Shown: one piece after another, positions 1-8,052 of the stretch
How positions within the stretch are numbered: position 1 is the first letter of the stretch
How the letters are laid out: every line of letters starts with the position of its first letter
Source: Paracoccus thiocyanatus
Lineage (GTDB): Bacteria; Pseudomonadota; Alphaproteobacteria; Rhodobacterales; Rhodobacteraceae
Assembly: GCF_900156255.1 (NCBI RefSeq)
Contig: NZ_FTMK01000004.1
Location: 1 to 64,000, forward strand
Reading direction: 5' to 3'
Length of the DNA stretch: 64,000 nt
Program-made: the position numbers and the translations under genes
Notes under the pieces: model-generated
Databases searched by the model: none
What the model saw: only the letters and a program-made list of their open reading frames with translations
Told to the model about the DNA's origin: nothing

Positions 1-270
1 GGCCGCCTCTGGAAAGAAGATTGCCCCGCCGCCTTGGCCCGCAACGACATCCTGAGGGCAACCCAGCGCCTCGGCCGGACGATCTGGAAAAGGTGGTCCG
101 GCTATCATGTCCGCAGCCGGGTCGAGGCCCGGATGAGGAATCTGAAATCCTTCGGCGAGCGGATCGCGTCGAGGGACCCCGACCGCCAGACAGCCGAGAT
201 CCACATCCGCGTCGCCCTGATGAACCGCTTCAACGCCCTCGGCACCGCCGAGATCGAACGCGTGGCCTGA
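1..270 (+). CDS. IS5 family transposase, C-terminal fragment (5' end off window)
   Basis: Reading frame 1 is open from the first base and encodes about 89 residues beginning GRLWKEDCPAALARNDILRA. It contains the conserved end of IS5-type DDE transposases: a GYHVRSRVEARM stretch, then RQTAEIHIRVALMNRFNALG close to the stop. This block includes the YREK-like region with the last catalytic Glu (the E of VEARM). The N-terminal part and the first two catalytic Asp residues are upstream of the window. Nothing in the visible part is frameshifted, so the element could be intact. Confidence 0.85.
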   Translation, partial: GRLWKEDCPAALARNDILRATQRLGRTIWKRWSGYHVRSRVEARMRNLKSFGERIASRDPDRQTAEIHIRVALMNRFNALGTAEIERVA

Positions 271-298
271 CCTCAGCTGGGGAAAGGGCCATCATGTC

Positions 299-324
299 CT
301 GAAGCCGACTTCTGCAACAATGCC
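299..324 (+). repeat. Putative terminal inverted repeat of the IS5-family element
   Basis: The 26 bases at the IS end read outward-in as GGCATTGTTGCAGAAGTCGG, typical of the tips of IS5/IS427-group elements. The partner repeat is off the window, so this is assigned by resemblance only. Confidence 0.55.
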
Positions 325-382
325 GATCGGATAGGTAACGGTTAGGCAAGGTGCGCACAAGATTACCGGGAATAACTAAAAA

Positions 383-529
383 ATGAATACCAGGCGTGAG
401 GAACGTAGACGAGCAGCCATCCAGAAGCAGATCGACGAGAATCTGCGACGGGTCTATGAACAGGATGCAACCCAGCAGATTCCGGACAGGTTCCTGCAAT
501 TGCTCGATAAATTGCGCGAGCAGGAGTGA
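383..529 (+). CDS. nepR: Anti-sigma factor NepR
   Basis: This 48-residue protein is of typical NepR size. It begins MNTRREERRRAAIQKQID and has the hallmark helix QIPDRFLQLLDKLREQE at its C-terminus, which in the NepR family contacts EcfG and the sigma-like domain of PhyR. NepR holds the general stress sigma factor inactive until phosphorylated PhyR titrates it. Its stop overlaps a GTG and lies 5 bp before the ecfG ATG, so the two genes are translationally close. The start is the only ATG giving the family N-terminus; the ribosome binding site is weak. phyR is not visible; the IS element sits directly upstream. Confidence 0.9.
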   Translation: MNTRREERRRAAIQKQIDENLRRVYEQDATQQIPDRFLQLLDKLREQE

Positions 530-534
530 ACCGC

Positions 535-1128
535 ATGGCTGAATCGAAACCGGCGCGGGCTGGTGGACCGCAAGGCCACGGCGATCCGCGCGACGAATTG
601 GTGGATCATCTGCCGGCATTGCGGGCTTTCGCGCTGTCGCTGACGCGCGAGGGGGCCTCGGCCGACGACCTGGTGCAGGACACCATCGTCAAGGCATGGA
701 CTCACATCGACAAGTTCCAGCCCGGCACCAACCTGCGGGCCTGGCTGTTCACCATCCTGCGCAACACTTTCTATTCTGCCCGCCGCAAGACCAAGCGCGA
801 GGTCAGCGACACCGATGGCATCCATGCCGCCCGCCAGGCCACCCGGCCCGAGCATGACGGCAGGCTGGCGCTGAACGATTTCCGCGTCGCCTTCGAAAAG
901 CTGCCCGACGAACAGCGCGAGGCGCTGATCCTGGTCGGTGCATCGGGCTTTTCCTATGAAGAGGCGGCCTCGATGACCGGCGTCGCCGTGGGCACCGTCA
1001 AGTCGCGCGCCAATCGCGGCCGCCGGCGGCTGGCCGAACTGCTGCATCTGCAAGAAGGCGAGGAACTGGAAATGACCGACCAGGCCACGCTTGCGGTAAT
1101 GGCGCAGAACGCCCCGATCCTGCGCTGA
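535..1128 (+). CDS. ecfG: ECF general stress sigma factor EcfG
   Basis: This 197-residue sigma-70 family protein has region 2 (around residues 20-90, with ALSLTREGASADDLVQDTIV and WLFTILRNTFYSARR) and region 4 (around 125-180, with FSYEEAASMTGVAVGTVKSR). This arrangement and the pairing with nepR are diagnostic of EcfG (sigma-T, RpoE2). It directs RNA polymerase to GGAAC-N16/17-CGTT promoters. ATG 535 is chosen over GTG 526 because AGGAG at 522-526 is correctly spaced for it. The gene follows nepR and precedes a sensor kinase. Candidate target promoters occur at 6756 and 28221. Confidence 0.92.
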   Translation: MAESKPARAGGPQGHGDPRDELVDHLPALRAFALSLTREGASADDLVQDTIVKAWTHIDKFQPGTNLRAWLFTILRNTFYSARRKTKREVSDTDGIHAARQATRPEHDGRLALNDFRVAFEKLPDEQREALILVGASGFSYEEAASMTGVAVGTVKSRANRGRRRLAELLHLQEGEELEMTDQATLAVMAQNAPILR

Positions 1129-1137
1129 GATGCCGGC

Positions 1138-2919
1138 GTGCTGCGGCGATTGCTGGACAAGCTGGAATTCACCAAGAGGCTGGGCTTTCGGCTGGGCGGG
1201 CTCTTGTCGGTGGCGATCCTGCCCATCGGGCTGATCTCGGTCATCCAGACCCTGCACCTGTCGCGTGAATACCAGCGCTCTTCGGAAATTGCGCTGCTGG
1301 GCCGGACCGCGACCGCCGCCGCCGGGGAACGCGCGCTTTTGCAAAGCGCGCTTGGCACTGCGGACGCCCTGGGACCGGCGGTGCTTGAGACCATGGACCG
1401 GCCGCAAGCCTGTTCCGACATCATGCGCGGGCTGGTCCAGCGTACGGTGAATTTCGTCTATGCCGGCTTTACCCGGCTGGACGGGATCACGGAATGTTCG
1501 TCGGTGCGCGGCACCCACGACCTGACCGGCGAGGCGGCGTTCCGGCAATTCATCGAAAGCCCCGGCACGCTTGTCACCACCAGCCAGGACGGCCCGGTCA
1601 CCGGAAAATCGGTGGTGGTGGTGATCCAGCCGCTTTACCGCGGGGTCGAGCTTCTGGGCTATATCGGCGTGTCGATGTCGCACGACTTGCTGCGCTCGAC
1701 CCATGTGTCGGGCCTGGGAACCGACGGCGCGCGGGTGCTGACCTTCAACAATCAGGGCGAGATCATTTCCTCGGACCGCGAAGGGCCAGGCGATATCGAA
1801 CGGGTTCTTCCGCGCGGCAAGTCGCTGCCTTCGCTTTTGTCGCGCAGCGAGACGACCTTTCGCGACATTTCCAATTCGGGCCAACGGCGCGTGTTCAGCG
1901 TCGTGCCGGTGGTGCCGGGGCTGGTCTATGCGCTGGGGTCGTGGAATCGCGCCGAATCCGGCATCACCGGCATCGACATCACCCGGCGCACCGCGCTGAT
2001 CCTGCCGCTGATCCTGTGGGCGGCCTCGCTGGCGGTGGCCTATTTCGCCGTCTATCGCCTGGTGCTGCGCCATATCCGCGAATTGCGCAGCCAGATGCGC
2101 CGCTTTGCCATCGGCGACCGCTCGGCGCCGCCGCCGGTCCTGGCCGACGCCCCCGCCGAGATCGAGGACATGAGCCAGACCTTTCACAACATGGCCCGCA
2201 TCCTGATCCGCGACGAAGAAGCGATGGAGGCGGCCGTCGACGAAAAGACCGTGCTGCTGAAAGAGGTGCATCACCGGGTCAAGAACAACCTGCAATTGAT
2301 CGCCTCGATCATCAACATGCAGATCCGGGTGATCGACCACGAAGACGCCCGGCGGGTCCTGCGCTCGGTCCAGGACCGGGTGGCGTCGCTGGCGACGATC
2401 TATCGCAACCTTTATCAGGCGGAACATCTGGATTCGGTCCAGGCCGACCGGCTGATCCACGACATCATCAACCAGATGACCAATGCCTCGGTCGGGCCGG
2501 GGGCCGGGCTGCGCATCGACACGCGGCTGGAGCCCCTGGTGCTGATGCCCGACCAGGCGGTGCCGCTAAGCCTGCTGGCGACCGAGGCGTTCACCAACGC
2601 GCTGAAATATTCCGGCGTTTCCGACCCCGAGGTCGAGCCCTGGGTGCGGGTTTCGCTGCGCGCCGACGGGCCGGGCCATGCGGTGCTGGAGGTCGAGAAC
2701 TCGATCGGCGCCAGCAGCCTGGCCGAAGGGACGGGGCTGGGCAGCCAGTTGATCGAGGCTTTCGCCACCCAGCTTGAGGGCGAGGCCGAGCAGGAAATGG
2801 GCGGCGGCCGGTTCCTGTTGCGGCTGCGCTTCCGGGTCGAGAACCTGCAAAAGCGCGACGGGGTGGAATTGCCGCAGGTGGTGCTGACCTCGGCCGCCCG
2901 GCCTGGGTCGCGGCATTAG
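1138..2919 (+). CDS. Membrane sensor histidine kinase, HWE/HisKA_2 family (general stress, PhyK-like)
   Basis: This protein has 593 residues with a GTG start 9 bp after ecfG. A first membrane segment (about residues 18-38) and a second (about 282-303) enclose a periplasmic sensory region. A HAMP-like linker follows, then the phosphoacceptor motif LLKEVHHRVKNNLQLIASI with His378/379, and a HATPase domain near the end (GTGLGSQLIEAFATQLEG). Kinases of this subclass next to nepR-ecfG usually phosphorylate PhyR. The ligand is unknown. The start is uncertain because the Shine-Dalgarno sequence is weak, but the frame is clear throughout. Confidence 0.85.
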   Translation: MLRRLLDKLEFTKRLGFRLGGLLSVAILPIGLISVIQTLHLSREYQRSSEIALLGRTATAAAGERALLQSALGTADALGPAVLETMDRPQACSDIMRGLVQRTVNFVYAGFTRLDGITECSSVRGTHDLTGEAAFRQFIESPGTLVTTSQDGPVTGKSVVVVIQPLYRGVELLGYIGVSMSHDLLRSTHVSGLGTDGARVLTFNNQGEIISSDREGPGDIERVLPRGKSLPSLLSRSETTFRDISNSGQRRVFSVVPVVPGLVYALGSWNRAESGITGIDITRRTALILPLILWAASLAVAYFAVYRLVLRHIRELRSQMRRFAIGDRSAPPPVLADAPAEIEDMSQTFHNMARILIRDEEAMEAAVDEKTVLLKEVHHRVKNNLQLIASIINMQIRVIDHEDARRVLRSVQDRVASLATIYRNLYQAEHLDSVQADRLIHDIINQMTNASVGPGAGLRIDTRLEPLVLMPDQAVPLSLLATEAFTNALKYSGVSDPEVEPWVRVSLRADGPGHAVLEVENSIGASSLAEGTGLGSQLIEAFATQLEGEAEQEMGGGRFLLRLRFRVENLQKRDGVELPQVVLTSAARPGSRH

Positions 2920-2960
2920 GGCGGGCCGCGACCGCGGGGGCCGATGGCAGGTGCCCCGGC

Positions 2961-3833
2961 CTATTCGCCTGCCCGCTGCTGTGCTGCCTGCCGCAGCTTT
3001 CTTGCGGCGACAAAGCGGCGGCGGCGGGACAGTTCCACGTTGATCAGCGCCCCCAGCATCACCGTGAAGCCGCCCAGATAGAACCACATCAGAAGCGCGA
3101 TCACCGCGCCGATCGAACCATAGATGCGGTTGTAGCTGTTGAAGCTGGCAAGATAGGCCGAAAAGCCATAGGAGGCCGCGGCCCAGGCCAGCGCCGCAAA
3201 GACCGAGCCCCAGGTGAAGATCGCCGTGCGCGGCGTCTTCACGTTCGGCCCATAGCGATACAGGATGCCGATCACCACCAGCACGATGAAAAAGATCGCC
3301 ATCCAGGGCAGGGCGCCGATCAGCCAGTTGCGCAGCGGCACGTCGGGCAGGAAGTTGAAGGCGATGGGCACCAGGATGATCGTGGCCAGCCCCAGCGCGA
3401 TGACCAGAACGATGACCAGCGTCAAAAAATAGGCCAGCAGGAACCCCATGACCGTGGAATGCGAGCGCACGCCATAGGCCGCGTTCAACCCCCGGATCAG
3501 CCCGTCCACCCCCGCCCGCGCCGAGACGGTGGCGACGATAAAGGAAATCGCCGTGGTCCAGCCAAGCTGCGTGCGGCCGGCGGCCACCAGCGAACTGATC
3601 TGGCCATAGATGATCTCGGCGGCGCTTTGCGGGATGAAGCCGTCGGTGGTGTGGACATATTGCTCGATCACCTGGGGGTCGTTCCAAAGTCCCCATAGTG
3701 CAAACAGCGCCGCCATCCCCGGAAACACCGCGAACATGGCATAAAAGGCCACGCCCGCGGCGATCAGGCTCATGTGGATCTTGTCCATCCGCTCAAAGAT
3801 CGCCAGGACGAACTGCCACCAATCCCTGATCAA
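2961..3833 (-). CDS. YihY/BrkB family inner membrane protein
   Basis: This protein has 290 residues and about six membrane segments. The family signature MSLIAAGVAFYAMFAVFPGMAALFALWG is near the N-terminus (around 21-48). The family was once called ribonuclease BN but is a membrane protein of unclear transport or stress function. The start appears to be TTG: the encoded RDWWQF before the first ATG is typical of the family, and AGAGGA is well placed upstream. The gene is convergent with the sensor kinase gene. A degenerate EcfG-like motif upstream was judged insufficient. Confidence 0.85.
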   Translation of the reverse strand: MIRDWWQFVLAIFERMDKIHMSLIAAGVAFYAMFAVFPGMAALFALWGLWNDPQVIEQYVHTTDGFIPQSAAEIIYGQISSLVAAGRTQLGWTTAISFIVATVSARAGVDGLIRGLNAAYGVRSHSTVMGFLLAYFLTLVIVLVIALGLATIILVPIAFNFLPDVPLRNWLIGALPWMAIFFIVLVVIGILYRYGPNVKTPRTAIFTWGSVFAALAWAAASYGFSAYLASFNSYNRIYGSIGAVIALLMWFYLGGFTVMLGALINVELSRRRRFVAARKLRQAAQQRAGE

Positions 3834-3920
3834 GGTTCCGTCCTCTTTGCTTGGGCCGCGGTCCCATAAGGGAAACCCGCTTCCCTGCCAGTAAGGTTCC
3901 GCTCTTTCTGCGCCCTTGCC

Positions 3921-4640
3921 TTACGTAACCGCGCCACCATAGCGCAGCCAGACCGCCTTTTCGCCCAAGGTCGCCACGAAGGCGGCATGGGCCTGGGCCT
4001 CGGCCGGGGTAATGCGGGGGGCAAGCGGGCGCGGCCGTGGCGCGCGTGGGGCGGGTCCCTGCGCCGCCTGCGGCCCGGCAGAGGTTGCGCCGCGCATCGG
4101 CCCGGCATCCAGCACCAGGCCCGGCTGGCGGCCGCCGCGCAAGGCCAGATAAACCTCGGCCAGCAATTCGCTGTCCAGAAGCGCGCCGTGCAGGGTGCGG
4201 TTCGAGTTGTCGATGCGAAAGCGCCGGCACAGCGCATCCAGCGAGTTCTGCGCGCCGGGGAACTGGCTGCGCGCCAGTTCCAGCGTATCCACCGCGCGGC
4301 TGAAGGGCATGAGCGGCAGGCCGCAAAGCCGCAGCTCGGCGTTCAGGAACTTCATGTCGAAGCTGGCATTGTGGATCACCAGCCGGGTGTCCTGGCCGAT
4401 GAAGGCGGCGAAATCGGCCGCGATCTCGGCAAAGCGCGGCTTGTCGCGCAGGAAATCGTCGCCCAGCCCATGCACCTCGAACGCCTCTTGCGGCATCGGG
4501 CGCTCGGGGTTGACATAGACGTGAAAGGTGCGCCCGGTGGGCAGGTGGTTCATCAGCTCGACCGCGCCGATCTCGACGATGCGGTCGCCGGTATCGGGGT
4601 CGAAGCCGGTGGTTTCGGTATCCAGCACGATCTCACGCAT
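3921..4640 (-). CDS. dnaQ: DNA polymerase III epsilon subunit (3'-5' proofreading exonuclease)
   Basis: This protein has 239 residues. It opens with the ExoI motif [20 protein letters not shown], then carries ExoII ([15 protein letters not shown]) and ExoIII ([17 protein letters not shown]). These DEDDh motifs bind the two metal ions that remove misincorporated bases at the replication fork. The C-terminal 60 residues form a Pro/Ala/Arg-rich tail, the usual site for binding the polymerase alpha subunit. Its start overlaps the end of coaE by 8 bp, so aroE-coaE-dnaQ form one minus-strand operon. Confidence 0.95.
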   Translation of the reverse strand: MREIVLDTETTGFDPDTGDRIVEIGAVELMNHLPTGRTFHVYVNPERPMPQEAFEVHGLGDDFLRDKPRFAEIAADFAAFIGQDTRLVIHNASFDMKFLNAELRLCGLPLMPFSRAVDTLELARSQFPGAQNSLDALCRRFRIDNSNRTLHGALLDSELLAEVYLALRGGRQPGLVLDAGPMRGATSAGPQAAQGPAPRAPRPRPLAPRITPAEAQAHAAFVATLGEKAVWLRYGGAVT

Positions 4641-5229
4641 GGGGCCGTTCTGCCATGATCCGGGTGCAGATGTCCACGATTGCCGCGCGCGCGCCGTCCA
4701 GCGTGTCCGAGGGGATCAGGAAATCCGCCCGCTTGCGCTTTTCCGCATCCGGCATCTGCCGCGACAGGATCATCTGGAAATCCGCCTCGGTCATGCCGGG
4801 GCGGGCCAGGACGCGGGCCCGCTGCACCTTGGCCGGGGCCGAGACCACGGCCACCCCGTCCATCTGCCGCTCGGCCCCGCCTTCGAACAGCAGCGGGATG
4901 TCCAGCACCACGATGGGCGCGTCCTGATGCGCGGCGATGAAGCTGGCGCGATCCAGGGCCACCAGCGGATGCACGATGGCCTCCAGCCGGGCAAAGCCCG
5001 AGGGGTCGGCGGCCAGCGCCTCGCGCAGCGCGGCGCGGTCGACGCCGCCATCCCGCAGCACACCGGGAAAGGCGGCGGCCACCGGCGCGACGGCCGCGCC
5101 GCCGGGCGCATAAAGCCGATGCACGGCCGCATCCGCATCCCAGACCGGATGGCCCAGGTCGCGAAACATCTGCGCGGCGGTGGATTTGCCCATGCCGATG
5201 CCGCCGGTCAGGCCCAGGCGGTAGCTCAT
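4633..5229 (-). CDS. coaE: Dephospho-CoA kinase
   Basis: This protein has 198 residues. The P-loop [17 protein letters not shown] is at residues 6-22, followed by the family segment [14 protein letters not shown]. It phosphorylates the 3'-hydroxyl of dephospho-CoA with ATP, the last step of coenzyme A synthesis, in the cytosol. The length matches the family. Its ATG overlaps the aroE stop by 4 bp and its end overlaps dnaQ by 8 bp, indicating coupled translation. Confidence 0.95.
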   Translation of the reverse strand: MSYRLGLTGGIGMGKSTAAQMFRDLGHPVWDADAAVHRLYAPGGAAVAPVAAAFPGVLRDGGVDRAALREALAADPSGFARLEAIVHPLVALDRASFIAAHQDAPIVVLDIPLLFEGGAERQMDGVAVVSAPAKVQRARVLARPGMTEADFQMILSRQMPDAEKRKRADFLIPSDTLDGARAAIVDICTRIMAERPHA

Positions 5230-6074
5230 GCCAGCACGATCCGGCGCAATTCGTCATCGACCTCGGGGCGCTGGCCGAACCAGCGTTCAAAGCCGGGCGC
5301 GGCCTGGTGCAAGAGCATCCCCAGCCCGTCCACGATCTCGCAGCCGCGCGCCTGCGCCTCGGCCAGGAACGGCGTCATCAGCGGCGTATAGACCAGGTCC
5401 GTGACCAGCGTGCCCGGTGCCAGCGCGTCCAGCGGCACGCGCAGCGGCGGCTTGCCCTCCATCCCCATCGAGGTGGCGTTGACCACGGTCATCGCGCCTT
5501 CCAGCATGTTGCCGGCCTGCGCCCAGTCATAGACCACGACCTTGGCGCCGAATTCGGCGCGGATCTGCTCGGCCCGGATGCGGGTGCGGTTAGCGATGCG
5601 CAGTTCCGGCACCCCGCTTTCCAGAAGCGAGGCGACAACGGCCCGCGCAGCACCCCCGGCGCCGATCACCGCAGCCGGGCCCAGGCCGGGGATCCAGTCG
5701 GGCGCATGCTGGCGGATATTGGCGATGAAGCCGTAGCCGTCGGTATTGTCGGCGTGGATCTTGCCGTCGGGGCGGAAGATCAGCGTGTTCGCCGCCCCGA
5801 TCAGCGCCGCGCGGTCGGTGACGACATCGGCCAGCGCCAGCACGCTTTCCTTGTGCGGGATGGTGACGTTCACCCCGACAAAGCCCATATGCGGCATGGC
5901 GCGCAGCACCTGGGCCAGATGCTCGGGCATCACCGGCAGCGGCACGTAATGCCCGGCGATGCCATAGCGCCCAAGCCAATGCCCATGCAACCGGGGCGAG
6001 CGCGAATGCGCGATCGGCCAGCCGATCACCCCGGCAAGGGGCGCGTGTTTGGGGGCGGGGGAACTGTCAACCAT
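5226..6074 (-). CDS. aroE: Shikimate dehydrogenase (NADP+)
   Basis: This protein has 282 residues. The substrate-binding start GVIGWPIAHSRSPRLHGHWL is near residue 15, with NVTIPHKE (catalytic Lys), ANTLIF, HADNTDGYGF (catalytic Asp) and the nucleotide-binding GAGGAARAV. It reduces 3-dehydroshikimate to shikimate in aromatic amino acid synthesis. The open frame extends 22 codons further upstream, but ATG 6074 gives the normal N-terminus. It is the first gene of the aroE-coaE-dnaQ operon. Confidence 0.94.
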   Translation of the reverse strand: MVDSSPAPKHAPLAGVIGWPIAHSRSPRLHGHWLGRYGIAGHYVPLPVMPEHLAQVLRAMPHMGFVGVNVTIPHKESVLALADVVTDRAALIGAANTLIFRPDGKIHADNTDGYGFIANIRQHAPDWIPGLGPAAVIGAGGAARAVVASLLESGVPELRIANRTRIRAEQIRAEFGAKVVVYDWAQAGNMLEGAMTVVNATSMGMEGKPPLRVPLDALAPGTLVTDLVYTPLMTPFLAEAQARGCEIVDGLGMLLHQAAPGFERWFGQRPEVDDELRRIVLA

Positions 6075-6231
6075 GGCAGACCTGCGGTGCTTTCCGAGGG
6101 GCAAGGCCCCGGCATCGGGATGGATCGAACGTCGCGTCACAACTGCTATCGGGCCGCGCCGGGGTCAAGCCGCGGCGCCGGTTGCGCCCGCTGCCATGGC
6201 AAGAATGCCACCGCCGCAGGCCAGCCGGGCC

Positions 6232-6678
6232 TTAGGCCACGCTTATCTCTGGCAGGCCGCCTTGGGCCACCAGATCCTCCAGCGTCAGCGATTCGATCAG
6301 CAGCAGATAGGACCAGAACACCTGGCCGAACATGCGCCGCAGCCGGCAGGTCGCCTCGTCCAGGCAATCCTCGCAGCGCTGATAGGACTTGCGCGACAGG
6401 CAGGGCAGGGGGGCGATGGGTCCGTCGACCCGGCGCAAAAGCTCGCCGATGGAAATCTCGTTCGGACGCTTGATCAGCACATAGCCGCCGGCGCGGCCCC
6501 GGCGCGAGCCGACATAGCCGGCATTGCGCAGTTCCAGCATGATATGTTCCAGAAAACGCTTGGGCGCGCCGGACCGCTGCGCGATCTCTTCGATCGTCAG
6601 CGCGTGGCCGCCGGCAGCGACCTCATCGGCCAGGGCCATCAACGCCTTGATGGCATATTTGGTTTTCTGCGAGATCAT
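6232..6678 (-). CDS. Rrf2 family transcriptional regulator with four clustered cysteines
   Basis: This protein has 148 residues. An N-terminal winged helix starts at MISQKTKYAIKALMALAD, and the wing motif GRAGGYVL is at about residues 64-71. A cysteine cluster, C-x8-C-x2-C-x5-C (LPCLSRKSYQRCEDCLDEATC), lies around residues 90-112. Rrf2 proteins with such Cys often bind an iron-sulfur cluster (IscR, RirA) and sense iron, redox or NO; which applies here cannot be told. ATG 6678 is preferred over a TTG two codons earlier. It is divergent from sqdB across 156 bp, so it could act on that operon. Confidence 0.85.
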   Translation of the reverse strand: MISQKTKYAIKALMALADEVAAGGHALTIEEIAQRSGAPKRFLEHIMLELRNAGYVGSRRGRAGGYVLIKRPNEISIGELLRRVDGPIAPLPCLSRKSYQRCEDCLDEATCRLRRMFGQVFWSYLLLIESLTLEDLVAQGGLPEISVA

Positions 6679-6755
6679 AGGCAAGCCTTAGTGTTCGCCG
6701 GCTGGTCATGCAACGATTTCGGCAATAAATTGCGGGCCGCCCCGGCTTTCGTCTA

Positions 6756-6781
6756 GGAACCATCGCCAAATCGTCGTCGTT
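6756..6781 (+). promoter_or_regulatory. Putative EcfG (general stress sigma) promoter of sqdBDC
   Basis: GGAAC at 6756-6760 is followed after exactly 17 nt by CGTT at 6778-6781. This is an exact match to the alphaproteobacterial EcfG consensus GGAAC-N16/17-CGTT. The implied transcript start is about 45 nt upstream of the sqdB ATG. The site is intergenic and correctly oriented. EcfG itself is encoded at 535-1128. Confidence 0.65.
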
Positions 6782-6834
6782 TTGTCACATTGTCCGCGCA
6801 TTGCAGCGGGGCAACAGCAAGGAGTAGACCGACC

Positions 6835-8052
6835 ATGCGCATCGCAGTCCTGGGGGGCGACGGGTTCGTCGGCTGGCCGACCGCCCTGCATCTGTCCAAT
6901 CTGGGCCACGAGATTCACATCCTGGACAACCTGTCCCGGCGCTGGATCGACACCGAACTGGGCGTGCAGTCGCTGACGCCCATGGATTCCATCCAGGAAC
7001 GCTGCCGGATCTGGCATCAGGAAACCGGGCGGCGGATCCATTTCCACCTGCTGGACCTGGCCACCGAATACGAGCGGCTGAAAGCCTGGCTGGCCGAGAA
7101 TCGCCCCGACGCGGTGATCCATTTCGCCGAGCAGCGTGCCGCGCCCTATTCGATGAAGACCGACCGCCACAAGGTCTATACGGTGGGCAACAACATCAAC
7201 GCCACGCACAACCTGCTGGCGGCACTGGTCGAAACCGGCATCGACGCGCATCTGGTGCATCTGGGCACGATGGGGGTCTATGGCTATTCGACCATCGGCG
7301 CGCCCATCCCGGAAGGGTATCTGGACGTCTCCGTCGACACCGCCGCCGGGCCGCGCGGCCAGCAGATCCTGTATCCGACGCGCCCCGGCTCGGTCTATCA
7401 CATGACCAAGAGCCTGGATCAGATCCTGTTCCAGTTCTATGCCCAGAACGACGGGCTGCGCATCACCGACCTGCATCAGGGCATCGTCTGGGGCACCCAT
7501 ACCGACCAGACCCGCCGGCACGAGCAGCTTATCAACCGCTTCGACTATGACGGCGACTATGGCACGGTGCTGAACCGCTTCCTGATCCAGGCCGCCATCG
7601 GCTATCCGTTGACCGTGCATGGCACCGGCGGCCAGACCCGCGCCTTTATCCACCTGCAAGATTCGGTGCGCTGCATCGAACTGGCGCTGAAGGACGCGCC
7701 GGCGGCCGGGGAAAGGGTGCGCATCTTCAACCAGATGACCGAAACGCACCGCGTCCGCGACCTGGCCGAACTGATCGCCCGCATGGCCGGGGCCAAGGTG
7801 GCCTATCTGCCCAATCCTCGCAAAGAGGCGGACGAGAACGAACTGGTGGTCAAGAACGACCAGTTCCTGGCGCTGGGCCTCAAGCCGATCACCCTGGCCG
7901 AGGGGCTGCTGTCCGAAGTGGTGGACGTGGCGCGCAAATATGCGCATCGCATCGACCGCTCGCGCGTGCCGGCGGTTTCGGCCTGGACCAAGGACATCGC
8001 CCAGCGGGTCGAGCATGATCCCGAAGGCAAAAGGCTGCGTTCGGTATCGTGA
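6835..8052 (+). CDS. sqdB: UDP-sulfoquinovose synthase
   Basis: This protein has 405 residues and belongs to the short-chain dehydrogenase/epimerase fold. The Rossmann motif VLGGDGFVGWPTALHL is at the N-terminus, an SQD1-type segment follows (DNLSRRWIDTELG), and the catalytic YxxxK is within GSVYHMTKSLDQ. SqdB makes UDP-sulfoquinovose from UDP-glucose and sulfite, the head-group donor for the sulfolipid SQDG. ATG 6835 is preceded by AAGGAG. The stop overlaps the sqdD GTG. The order sqdB-sqdD-sqdC matches the sulfolipid operon known from Rhodobacter sphaeroides. sqdA is not in the window. Confidence 0.93.
   Translation: MRIAVLGGDGFVGWPTALHLSNLGHEIHILDNLSRRWIDTELGVQSLTPMDSIQERCRIWHQETGRRIHFHLLDLATEYERLKAWLAENRPDAVIHFAEQRAAPYSMKTDRHKVYTVGNNINATHNLLAALVETGIDAHLVHLGTMGVYGYSTIGAPIPEGYLDVSVDTAAGPRGQQILYPTRPGSVYHMTKSLDQILFQFYAQNDGLRITDLHQGIVWGTHTDQTRRHEQLINRFDYDGDYGTVLNRFLIQAAIGYPLTVHGTGGQTRAFIHLQDSVRCIELALKDAPAAGERVRIFNQMTETHRVRDLAELIARMAGAKVAYLPNPRKEADENELVVKNDQFLALGLKPITLAEGLLSEVVDVARKYAHRIDRSRVPAVSAWTKDIAQRVEHDPEGKRLRSVS

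Larger units (their letters stand above)
1..324 (+). mobile_element. Right end of an IS5-family insertion sequence (truncated by window edge)
   Basis: The left boundary lies outside the window. The element ends with a transposase C-terminus followed by a terminal sequence at about 299-324, CTGAAGCC...GCAACAATGCC. Its reverse complement begins GGCATTGTTGCAGAAGTCGG, which resembles the inverted repeats of IS5/IS427-group elements. The left repeat and target duplication cannot be seen, so the exact terminus is estimated. nepR starts 58 bp beyond this end. Confidence 0.8.

Noticed and set aside
454-2460. 668-codon minus-strand open frame opposite ecfG and the sensor kinase gene
   Set aside because: Its translation is Arg/Gly/Ala/Gln-rich without domains; it is the shadow of the real plus-strand genes in GC-rich DNA.
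3874-3900. EcfG-like promoter upstream of the YihY gene (GGAAC on the minus strand)
   Set aside because: The spacer is 18 nt and the -10 reads GGTT instead of CGTT, so it misses the consensus in two ways.
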